A stretch of 63,130 nucleotides of DNA from Neisseriaceae bacterium (GTDB lineage Bacteria; Pseudomonadota; Gammaproteobacteria; Burkholderiales; Neisseriaceae), in NCBI GenBank assembly GCA_017934045.1, contig JAGBKK010000008.1, forward strand, positions 1-63,130. The letters run 5' to 3'. This document shows, in pieces, positions 33,732-41,785 of this stretch. The first letter of the stretch is position 1. Every line of letters starts with the position of its first letter. The notes under the pieces are model-generated. The model was not told where the DNA came from and made no database searches. It saw only the letters and a list, made by a program, of their open reading frames with translations. A program made the position numbers and the translations under genes.

Positions 33732-35912
33732 TTATGCAATGGGAATGTTGGCTGTAAAGCGAGTGAATTTGCCTTTTTCTGATTCGGTTTTTAATCGACC
33801 ACCCATGCTTTGAATACGGTCCTTGACAATACCCATACCAACACCGCGTCCTGCGTCTTCACCGCTTTTATCAGCAGTAGAAAAACCTGACGCAAAAATT
33901 AAACCCAACAGCTGTTTGCTGTTTAAGAGTTCGGCTTCTTCTTCGGTGTATAAACCTTTTTCAATGGCTTTTTGACGAATGCGATTAGCGTCCAAGCCGT
34001 GTCCGTCATCTTCCACCGTTAGTAAAATACGATCCGCACCGTTGGCTTGTAAGGAAATCAATACCTGACCTGTTTCGTCTTTACCCAAAGTTTGGCGTTC
34101 GATGGGGTCTTCAATGCCGTGATAAATCGAATTGCGTAGCATTTGCAAAACAATTTCTTTAATAAACGCTGCGGCTTGTTGCGGTAATTGAATTTCATCA
34201 AAACCTGTGCATTTTACGGCGACTTTTTTATTATTGCGGCGTGCAATGTCTTGGGCAAATTGGTCAAAATAGCGTTGCATCAAACCGCTTTCAGTGTTGG
34301 TGGGGGGTAAATTGCGACCGTCTTTTTGACTGGATGCAATCACGCCTACGCGTTTGGCAAGTTGTTCTATTCCTTTGAACGCACCAATCAATTCATCTAA
34401 CATCACCGCCAAGGGTAAGAAGTCGTTACCTGTTAATTCAGGCTGCCTTTGCATACTTTCAATTTTGTCTTCAAATGAAGTAGCTAACACGACAAAACTG
34501 TTCAAACGCAAAGCAGATGATTCGCCTTTAATGCTGTGAATTTCACGGTAAATATCACGCAATTTAGCTTTGAATGCTTCTTGGCTATGTCCTGATTGTT
34601 CTTTCAACGATGCGTTAATGCGATCCATACATTGCCGCACAGACGACAAGAAACTGCTCACTAAATCGGGTTCGATATTCAATACGGAAGTGAGTGTTTC
34701 CATTTGCAGGTCGTTTTGTTCGCGTTCTTGGGCTAATCGTTCCTCCAAACGCACGGCAGCGGTAATATCCGACACAGATACCAAAATGCGTGCAATATCA
34801 TTGCCGTCATACACGCGTGAGAATTGGAAATCCAAATAGCGTTGCTGCCTGAAACCGTTCATATCATCAACTTCCACCGAAATACGGTGTAAGGGATTTA
34901 AGTCGTTAATCAGTTTGGGTTTAATGCGTTGATTGAATAATTGTGCAATAACACCACGCGTGGTTTCCACATCTTTTTGCGAAACAAGGCTTTCCAATAC
35001 CAAGCCCAAATCTTTACCGCCCACACCGCGTTGTCCGATGATATTTTCCAAGGCGGCAGAATATTGACTGCCAATTTTCAAATCTTTATCGACCAAAAAT
35101 AAGCCGTCTTTGACTGTTTGCAAGATTTCTTGCGTTTCACGGCGTGCATCACGACTTTCGGTATCAAATACCTGCAAACGGCGTGCAAAGAAGAAAATGA
35201 AAATAATCCAATACGACAACAACACCGCCACACCACCAATTTGAATGGTTTTCATCATTTGCATACGGTTAATGGTGCGTTGTGTAATGCGTTCAGTTAA
35301 AGCATTAACGGCGGTATAAATGGTATTGTTGGCATTTTGTGCCTCTTCGGTTACTGCGTCTAACAAAGCGGTATTGACACTAATATCGCGTGCGGACATT
35401 AAATAAGAACGCAATTTTTGATCGTAAGAACTCCACTCGCGTTGTGCCGCAGACAGTACTTCTAATTCTTTACCTGTTAAAGGCTCAACTTCGGTTGTTG
35501 CACCATCAACCGATTTAATTTGACCACCATACGCAAAGGAATGTAAATTGCTTTCAAATAATTTGGTGTTTTGTTCCAAGCGTTTGAGTGTTTCTTCAAT
35601 GTGCGGTGCGTGTGGGTCTTCATTTTTAACCAAACGCAGGCTAAACAAATCACGCGTAATATTTTGAATGGAATCACGCATAGACGATGAAACATTGATG
35701 GCTACTGCATTTTTTGCCATTTCACCTGACAGATAGAAGTTTAACCCTAACACGCCTGCCACCAATAAAATAAAGATGGTAATCGAAGCCACTAAACCAC
35801 GATAACGCGCATTCGAACGCACGGAATTACGCTTCCGCTCTTTTTTGGCAGGTTTTGACGGTTTATCACCACTTTTGCCAAACGATATTTTTGGTAACTG
35901 AAATTGAGCCAT
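33732..35912 (-). CDS. Membrane-bound CheA-like sensor kinase (PilJ-type sensor, PAS, HPt, HATPase)
   Basis: 726 residues. A basic N-terminus and membrane segment (about 40-61) precede a periplasmic helical region (about 62-222, with DSIQNITRDLFSLRL) like PilJ-type sensor domains. A second membrane segment lies at about 223-244. A PAS-like domain (about 262-385) is followed by an HPt domain with the phosphoacceptor in YREIHSIKGESSALRL (His about 459). The CheA-type ATPase has LRNSIYHGIEDPIERQ (N box), VEDDGHGLD (G1) and GRGVGMGIVK (G2). The CheW-binding P5 domain of true CheA is absent; the protein ends right after the ATPase. It thus fuses receptor and kinase in one chain. It is the middle gene of an operon with a binding lipoprotein and CheY. 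Confidence 0.88.
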   Translation of the reverse strand: MAQFQLPKISFGKSGDKPSKPAKKERKRNSVRSNARYRGLVASITIFILLVAGVLGLNFYLSGEMAKNAVAINVSSSMRDSIQNITRDLFSLRLVKNEDPHAPHIEETLKRLEQNTKLFESNLHSFAYGGQIKSVDGATTEVEPLTGKELEVLSAAQREWSSYDQKLRSYLMSARDISVNTALLDAVTEEAQNANNTIYTAVNALTERITQRTINRMQMMKTIQIGGVAVLLSYWIIFIFFFARRLQVFDTESRDARRETQEILQTVKDGLFLVDKDLKIGSQYSAALENIIGQRGVGGKDLGLVLESLVSQKDVETTRGVIAQLFNQRIKPKLINDLNPLHRISVEVDDMNGFRQQRYLDFQFSRVYDGNDIARILVSVSDITAAVRLEERLAQEREQNDLQMETLTSVLNIEPDLVSSFLSSVRQCMDRINASLKEQSGHSQEAFKAKLRDIYREIHSIKGESSALRLNSFVVLATSFEDKIESMQRQPELTGNDFLPLAVMLDELIGAFKGIEQLAKRVGVIASSQKDGRNLPPTNTESGLMQRYFDQFAQDIARRNNKKVAVKCTGFDEIQLPQQAAAFIKEIVLQMLRNSIYHGIEDPIERQTLGKDETGQVLISLQANGADRILLTVEDDGHGLDANRIRQKAIEKGLYTEEEAELLNSKQLLGLIFASGFSTADKSGEDAGRGVGMGIVKDRIQSMGGRLKTESEKGKFTRFTANIPIA

Positions 35913-35927
35913 AACACACCTTTCCCA

Positions 35928-36821
35928 TTACCAAGTTGGTTCTGCATCAAACCATTTACGATACAGTTTGCGATAAGTGCCATCGGTCAGCACTTTACCC
36001 AAACCGCTGTTGATTTTTTGTCGCAATTCTTTGCGTCCCTTACGCACGGCAAAGGCATATTGTTCGCCGCGTTGCAATTTTAAGGGAATCACTTTTAAGC
36101 CTAATTCTTTGCGTTTTTGATAATACAACGCCAAAGGCATATCCAATAACATAGCGTCTGCTTCGCCTGTTGCGACCGTTCGAATACCCGAATATACCGT
36201 GGAAATGGTGTGTGTCTCCCACGGTACAATCGTGCCTTCGGAAACTTGAATGCGTGCGTCAATTTTGGCGTTACTGTTATTTGCCAACACCACCAAGGCG
36301 GCATTGGCAATTTCTTGTGAAGTGGTACCTTCTTGCACCACCAAGCGTTTGCCAAATAAATCGGATAAAGAATTGATTTTTTCGTTGTCTTCTTTCACCA
36401 ACAACGCGTAGCCGACCGTCATATAAAATTGTGTGAAATCCACTTGTTCTTTCATATTTTCATTAACGGTTAAACCACTGCCGATAATATCTGCCGAACC
36501 ATCTTCCAACGCTTGCACCAAACCGCTTAACGCCTGCGGACGGGTTTTAATTTCAAAATTTTCGCGTTTGCCAATTTCGGTGAGTAAATCCACTTCAAAA
36601 CCAATTAAATTACTGCCAATTTCATCGCGTGCTGTCAAAGGCATTTTGGACGGCTCTGCCATGAAAGTATAAATGCGTTCTGAATGATATTGCGTAGGAC
36701 GAATGATGTTTTCCACATGATCAGGCAAAGCCTCTTCCCCTGTTTGATCGGAACACGCCGTAAAAAACAAGGGAAGTGCCAATAATCCTGCCAATAAAAA
36801 ATGGTTTATTTTTAGTTTCAT
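35928..36821 (-). CDS. Solute-binding lipoprotein (SBP_bac_3 type)
   Basis: 297 residues. The lipobox ALPLFFTACSD gives a lipid-anchored periplasmic protein. The amino-acid-binding fold (IGSNLIGFEVDLLTEIGKRE, DIIGSGLTVNENMKEQVDFT, RLVVQEGTTSQEIANAAL, YAFAVRKGRKELRQKINSGL) is complete. No ABC permease or ATPase follows. Instead the gene is 15 bp upstream of the sensor-kinase gene, so it most likely presents a ligand to that kinase rather than to a transporter. A perfect palindrome (36913-36931) lies upstream. Confidence 0.9.
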   Translation of the reverse strand: MKLKINHFLLAGLLALPLFFTACSDQTGEEALPDHVENIIRPTQYHSERIYTFMAEPSKMPLTARDEIGSNLIGFEVDLLTEIGKRENFEIKTRPQALSGLVQALEDGSADIIGSGLTVNENMKEQVDFTQFYMTVGYALLVKEDNEKINSLSDLFGKRLVVQEGTTSQEIANAALVVLANNSNAKIDARIQVSEGTIVPWETHTISTVYSGIRTVATGEADAMLLDMPLALYYQKRKELGLKVIPLKLQRGEQYAFAVRKGRKELRQKINSGLGKVLTDGTYRKLYRKWFDAEPTW

Positions 36822-36912
36822 AGCGAAATTTCCACAAATACTATTTTCCCAACTTAATGTATATGTTTTTAATTTTTAATAAGAAATTTCCTATATCAAT
36901 GGCTAAATTTTG

Positions 36913-36931
36913 TTTGATACACAGTATCAAA
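36913..36931. promoter_or_regulatory. Perfect palindrome upstream of the signalling operon
   Basis: TTTGATAC, spacer ACA, GTATCAAA: 8-nt perfect arms with the spacing of a dimeric regulator site. It lies about 90 bp upstream of the lipoprotein start and is the only strong symmetrical site in the 159-bp gap. Regulator unknown. Confidence 0.55.
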
Positions 36932-36980
36932 TCATCAGTTCAACCAGCCAAGCAGCAAAGTTAAAATGTTGTTTATTATA

Positions 36981-37685
36981 TCACCGTTTGCCATAAAAAA
37001 ATGCTTTTAACAGTTTTTGTGCTTGTTTTTCATAGACACCTTGAAAAACCGCTGTATGATGATTAAGTTTTTTATCCGCAAAAACATTGTTCAGGCTGCC
37101 TGAAACCCCTGTTTTGGGTTCAAAGGCGGCAAAAATCAGACGGCGAATGCGTGCGTGCAATATCGCCCCTGCACACATTAAACACGGTTCAAGCGTAATA
37201 TACAAATCACAATCGGCTAATCGGGATTGACCACAAGCACTCATCGCTTGCGAAAGCACATTGATTTCCGCATGCTGCAACACATTGCCTTGTTGTTCGC
37301 ACGCATTGTGTGCTTGGGCAATAATTTTGCCGTCTCGCACTACCACCGCCCCCACGGGCACTTCGCCTTGTTCATAGGCAAGTTTAGCTTCATCTAATGC
37401 AATGTGCATAAATTGTTGCATTTCAGATAATGGTGGAAAAATCGCCACAGGTGGGTGATTTTTCAGGCTGCCTGAAAGTGCTTGTTTGCGTTGATCGTCA
37501 ATTTCAGATAAAGCGATATTTCGTGCAACAGCGTCCAAACGCCATAATACGGATTTAGTGGGCGTTAAACCCCATTCTTTCAACAACAAAAACACTTTCA
37601 CTGCCCCTGCGTTGGCAATGTCCTGCGGCGTGGTGAAACCTAATTCGCTTAATGCGTTTTGTAGGTTGGCAGAAAGATAATTCAT
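36981..37685 (-). CDS. tadA: tRNA adenosine-34 deaminase with N-terminal TfoX C-terminal-type domain
   Basis: 234 residues. The C-terminal deaminase has the zinc and catalytic signature HAEINVL (His-Ala-Glu) and EPCLMCAGAI (PCxxC) with GEVPVGAVVV, as in TadA that makes inosine-34 in tRNA-Arg. The first ~70 residues (LGFTTPQDIANAGAVKVFLL, SVLWRLDAVA) resemble the TfoX C-terminal domain. This fusion is, to my knowledge, also seen in Neisseria. The two are joined by QALSGSLKNHPP, encoded by a DNA uptake sequence, and a second one encodes VSGSLNNVF. The ribosome site AAGGA adjoins the uptake sequence that ends mfd, 15 bp upstream. Confidence 0.93.
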   Translation of the reverse strand: MNYLSANLQNALSELGFTTPQDIANAGAVKVFLLLKEWGLTPTKSVLWRLDAVARNIALSEIDDQRKQALSGSLKNHPPVAIFPPLSEMQQFMHIALDEAKLAYEQGEVPVGAVVVRDGKIIAQAHNACEQQGNVLQHAEINVLSQAMSACGQSRLADCDLYITLEPCLMCAGAILHARIRRLIFAAFEPKTGVSGSLNNVFADKKLNHHTAVFQGVYEKQAQKLLKAFFYGKR

Positions 37686-37700
37686 TATTTTTATTCCTTT

Positions 37701-40700
37701 TCAGGCTGCCTGAAACTTTGCTACCCATTCTTGGATATTTTTCACTTTTTCCACCAATCCGTGAGATTGTACCGTGATTTTTATTTTGTTTTGTCCCAAT
37801 AGTTTGAGATTGCGATTGCTTTGTAATAAGGCAATGATTTTCACGGGATCAACGCTGTTATTGTCGGCAAAGGATAAGGTAATGGCGTTTTCGTTGGCGT
37901 CAATCTGTTGAATATGGTTTTGTTTAGCAAACAGACGCAAGCGGTGTGTGGCAATGAGTGCTTTAATAGGATTGTTGTCCAAAGCGCTTTCAGGCTGCCT
38001 GAAAGCGGTTTCAGGTAGCCCAAAACGATCGACCAATTCTTCGTAAATGTCGTCAATTTGTTCGTCTGTTTCGCACGCCGCCAAGCGTTTGTAAAGCACC
38101 AAGCGTTCATGCACATCAGGGCAATAGGTTTCAGGCAGCAAGGCGGGCGTGTCTAATTTAATTTCGGCTGCCACATTTAAGGGTGCGTCTAAATTCGGAA
38201 TTTTGCCGTTTTTTAAGTCTTTAACGGCTTGTTTTAACATTTCGCCATATAAGGTTAAGCCCACTTGCAGAATATCGCCCGATTGTCCTTCGCCCAAAAT
38301 TTCGCCTGTACCGCGAATTTCCAAATCTTCCATCGCCAATTTGAACCCTGCTCCCAATTCATCGGCAGCGGCGATAGCGTCCAAGCGTTTTTCGGCATCG
38401 CGTGTGATGTAATCAGGGGTCAGCAAATAAGCATAGGCTTGGTGGTGCGACCGCCCTACTCTGCCACGCAACTGGTGCAGTTGGGCAATGCCAAATTTAT
38501 CCGCTCGATTGATGATAATGGTGTTGGCGTTGGGAATGTCTATGCCTGTTTCGATAATCGTGGAACACACCAACACATTGAATTGTTGTTGCAGGAAATT
38601 TCGCATAATGCGTTCCAAATCGCTGGAACTCATTTGTCCGTGAGCCACCGCGATGCGTGCTTCGGGAATTAAGGCTTGCAAGCGTTCTCTCGCATTTTCA
38701 ATGGTATTGACTTCGTTATGTAAGAAAAATACTTGTCCGCCGCGTTTAAGTTCTCGCAGTATGGCTTCTTTGATGGTGGCGGCGGATATGGGTTTGACAA
38801 AGGTTTTGACGGCTAATCGCCGTTCAGGTGCGGTGGTAATCAGCGAAAAATCTCGCAAGCCGTCTAACGCCATACTCAGCGTGCGTGGAATGGGCGTGGC
38901 GGTTAAAGTCAGCACATCGACATCACTTCGCAGTTGTTTGAGTTTATCTTTTTGTCGCACGCCAAAACGGTGTTCTTCGTCAATAATCACCAAGCCTAAA
39001 TTTTTGAATTGAACATCAGGTTGCACCAATTTATGCGTGCCGATGACAATATCCACCGTGCCGTCTGCCAAGCCTTTCAGGCTGCCTTGGGTTTCTTTAC
39101 TGGTATTAAAGCGAGATAAAGACGCAATATTTACCGCAAAATCAGCAAACCTTGCCTTAAAAACCTGCGTATGTTGTTCCACCAACAGCGTGGTGGGAGC
39201 TAAAACAGCCACTTGTTTGCCGCCTGAAACCGCCACAAACGCCGCACGCAACGCCACTTCGGTTTTGCCAAAACCCACATCGCCACAAATTAACCTATCC
39301 ATTGGCTTATCGGCGATTAAATCTTTCAATGTTGCCACAATCGCTGCCGCTTGGTCTTCGGTTTCGGCATATTCAAAACCGTCTGCAAAAGCGTTGTATT
39401 CTTGTTCGTCAAAATCAAATGAATGCCCCTGTTGGGCGTGTCGCAAAGCATATAACTGCAATAATTCGGCGGCGGTGTCGTGGGCTTTTTTAGCCGCTTT
39501 TCGTTTGGCTTTTTGCCACGCACTTGAACCTAATTTATGCAAAGTTACATCGTCAAACCCTGCCCCTGCATAGCGACTAATCAAATGTAAATCAGACACA
39601 GGCACATATAACTTGGCGTTATCGGCATATTCAATCAACATCATTTCGGCAATCTCATCGCCCTGCCCCATATTCACCAAACCGCAATACCGCCCTATGC
39701 CGTGCGATTCATGCACCACAGGATCGCCGATTTTAATTTCAGCCAAATCCGCCAAAGCCATATCAGGACTGCTTGCAAACGATTTTTTACGGCGAGTTTG
39801 TCTGCGAATATGCGTAGGATACAAATCCATTTCGCCGATAATGGCAATGTGTTTTTCAGGCAGCATAAAACCTTGCGCCACATCGCCCACCGTGCAAGCA
39901 AACGGCACATCGCTGTCCTTAAAGGCTTGAAAAGACGCAAGCATTTTCGCCTTAATGCCTTGCCGTGCCAAAAACGCCGCCACCGTTTCTTGCCGCCCTA
40001 ATGTTGGCGAACACAATAACAAACGACCGTCAAAGGCAGCCTGAAAATCTTTCAACGCCTGCAAAGGATCTTGTTTTTGCCGATTGACCGCAACATCAGG
40101 AATAGCATATTGATGATTGTTTTCATTAGAAAAAGTAAGTAACGCATAATGTTTTAAGGCAGCCTGAAAAGCCTGTTTATCTAAATACAAATATTCAGGC
40201 GGCAAAGGTGGAAACGCCAAATCGCCCTGTGCATTTTGATAACGCATACTTATATCATCGCCAATTTGCTGGGCGATATTTTCCATATCGCACAAGGCAA
40301 TTATTTTTGTATTATCAACAAGATAATCAAAAATCGACACACATTCTTCATCAAAAAACAACGGCAAATAATATTCCGCACCGCCACCAAAAAAACCGTC
40401 CGACACCTGCCGATACGGCACAGCCGCAGTGGGATTGCCGTCAAACATTTCACGCCATTTTTGACGAAATGTATGAATGGCTTTTTCATCAGTGGGAAAC
40501 TCGTTGGCTGGCAACAAGCGAATTTCAGAAATCGGCGACACCGTGCGTTGCGTTTCAGGATTAAAAATTTTAATGCTGTCGATTTCATCATCAAAAAAAT
40601 CAATGCGTAACGGCGTGTCTGACCCCATAGGAAACAAATCCAACAAACTGCCACGCACCGCAAACTCGCCAGCCGCCACCACATTACCCACAAGAGAATA

Positions 40701-41126
40701 ACCCGACAGCACCAAATTTTGCTTTAACGCCGCCAAATCCACCGTGTCGCCTGTTTTTAACAAAAACGATCGCCCACCCACAAACGACAACGGCGGCAAC
40801 TTTTGCATTGCTGTCGCAACAGGCATAATCAACACATCAATTTGTTTGTTTTGCAACTGCCACAACAAAGATAAGCGTTCTGAAATCAAATCCTTATGTG
40901 GCGAAAAATGTTCATACGACAAAGTTTCCCAGTCAGGAAAAAACGCCACACGCAAATGTGGGGCAAAAAAACGACATTCACCTTCAAAACGGCGAGCATT
41001 TTCCGCCGTATCGGTTAAAACCAATAAGGGATATGATTTTTCTTCTAAAAACAAAGGAATAGCAGAAAACGGTAGATTATCAATACATTTTTTCTGCCCT
41101 ATTTGCGGAAAAGCAATAGTCGTCAT
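37701..41126 (-). CDS. mfd: Transcription-repair coupling factor
   Basis: 1141 residues, the usual Mfd length. Visible in order: the UvrB-like N-terminal part (LPFSAIPLFLEEKSYPLLVL, PVATAMQKLPPLSF), the RNA-polymerase-binding domain (GDPVVHESHGIGRYCGL), and the translocase motor with Walker A ICGDVGFGKTEVALRAAF and DEEH. The helicase motifs LTATPIPRTL and QLRGRVGRS and the C-terminal TRCF domain follow. It removes RNA polymerase stalled at lesions and recruits UvrA. TAFRQPESALD is an in-frame uptake sequence, and the final KFQAA plus TGA stop is supplied by another. Confidence 0.96.
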   Translation of the reverse strand: MTTIAFPQIGQKKCIDNLPFSAIPLFLEEKSYPLLVLTDTAENARRFEGECRFFAPHLRVAFFPDWETLSYEHFSPHKDLISERLSLLWQLQNKQIDVLIMPVATAMQKLPPLSFVGGRSFLLKTGDTVDLAALKQNLVLSGYSLVGNVVAAGEFAVRGSLLDLFPMGSDTPLRIDFFDDEIDSIKIFNPETQRTVSPISEIRLLPANEFPTDEKAIHTFRQKWREMFDGNPTAAVPYRQVSDGFFGGGAEYYLPLFFDEECVSIFDYLVDNTKIIALCDMENIAQQIGDDISMRYQNAQGDLAFPPLPPEYLYLDKQAFQAALKHYALLTFSNENNHQYAIPDVAVNRQKQDPLQALKDFQAAFDGRLLLCSPTLGRQETVAAFLARQGIKAKMLASFQAFKDSDVPFACTVGDVAQGFMLPEKHIAIIGEMDLYPTHIRRQTRRKKSFASSPDMALADLAEIKIGDPVVHESHGIGRYCGLVNMGQGDEIAEMMLIEYADNAKLYVPVSDLHLISRYAGAGFDDVTLHKLGSSAWQKAKRKAAKKAHDTAAELLQLYALRHAQQGHSFDFDEQEYNAFADGFEYAETEDQAAAIVATLKDLIADKPMDRLICGDVGFGKTEVALRAAFVAVSGGKQVAVLAPTTLLVEQHTQVFKARFADFAVNIASLSRFNTSKETQGSLKGLADGTVDIVIGTHKLVQPDVQFKNLGLVIIDEEHRFGVRQKDKLKQLRSDVDVLTLTATPIPRTLSMALDGLRDFSLITTAPERRLAVKTFVKPISAATIKEAILRELKRGGQVFFLHNEVNTIENARERLQALIPEARIAVAHGQMSSSDLERIMRNFLQQQFNVLVCSTIIETGIDIPNANTIIINRADKFGIAQLHQLRGRVGRSHHQAYAYLLTPDYITRDAEKRLDAIAAADELGAGFKLAMEDLEIRGTGEILGEGQSGDILQVGLTLYGEMLKQAVKDLKNGKIPNLDAPLNVAAEIKLDTPALLPETYCPDVHERLVLYKRLAACETDEQIDDIYEELVDRFGLPETAFRQPESALDNNPIKALIATHRLRLFAKQNHIQQIDANENAITLSFADNNSVDPVKIIALLQSNRNLKLLGQNKIKITVQSHGLVEKVKNIQEWVAKFQAA

Positions 41127-41200
41127 CTTGCAAGTTGCGTGTTTTCAATAAAGACGCTATTTTAATACTTTCAGGCAGCCTGAAACATCTTTCCCAACAA

Positions 41201-41227
41201 AAAAACGCCTTTGATAAAGGCGTTTTT
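41201..41227 (-). terminator. Intrinsic terminator after tRNA-Pro
   Basis: AAAAACGCCTTT, loop GAT, AAAGGCGTTTTT: a perfect 12-nt stem with A and T runs on both sides, 12 bp beyond the tRNA 3' end. It would also work for plus-strand transcripts. Confidence 0.88.
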
Positions 41228-41238
41228 GATTATTTGAT

Positions 41239-41315
41239 TGGTCGGAGTGAAAGGATTCGAACCTTCGACCCCTTGCACCCCATGCAAGTGCGCTACCAGA
41301 CTGCGCCACACTCCG
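41239..41315 (-). tRNA. tRNA-Pro (GGG anticodon)
   Basis: The minus strand begins CGGAGTGTGGCGCAG, with D-arm CTGGTAGCGC, anticodon loop ATGGGGT (anticodon GGG) closed by CTTGC/GCAAG, T-loop GTTCGAATC, acceptor CGGAGTG/CACTCCG and encoded CCA. Length 77. It resembles E. coli proL. Confidence 0.97.
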
Positions 41316-41388
41316 ACTGTGAAAAAGGAAGAATTATAACGCCGTCTATTGTTCTTGGCAACAGACGGCGTAAAAATGTGTGAAGTGT

Positions 41389-41688
41389 TTATTTCACTTT
41401 GCGGTGTTCTACAATGCTTTTCAGTTTGGGTGAAGCATGGAACGATACCACACGGCGTGCGGAAATCGGCACTTCTTTGCCTGTTTTGGGGTTACGACCT
41501 GGGCGTTGGGGTTTGTCGCGTAAGGTGAAATTGCCAAAACCAGATAATTTCACTTCTTCGCCGCGTTCTAAACACGCACGGATTTCTTCAAAAAAGAGTT
41601 CCACCAACAATTTGGCTTCGTTACGGTGAATGCGAAAGTCCGCTTTCTCCATTAAAATTTCGGCAAGTTCTGCTTTGGTTAATGTCAT
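41389..41688 (-). CDS. ihfA: Integration host factor alpha subunit
   Basis: 99 residues of the HU/IHF fold. The N-terminal [18 protein letters not shown] and the DNA-intercalating arm [20 protein letters not shown] are typical of IHF-alpha, as is [11 protein letters not shown]. It bends DNA at specific sites together with IHF-beta. It follows pheT on the same strand, the order known from many proteobacteria. IHF is known to bind Correia elements in Neisseria, relevant to the related repeats here. Confidence 0.95.
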   Translation of the reverse strand: MTLTKAELAEILMEKADFRIHRNEAKLLVELFFEEIRACLERGEEVKLSGFGNFTLRDKPQRPGRNPKTGKEVPISARRVVSFHASPKLKSIVEHRKVK

Positions 41689-41785
41689 ATTGCTTTCCCT
41701 TAACGGAATCGTAGAAAAGTGTTGATTATCGCCAATTTCATTTTGTTTTTCAACAGTTTTCTTACTGGTTGATGAAAAAATTTAT

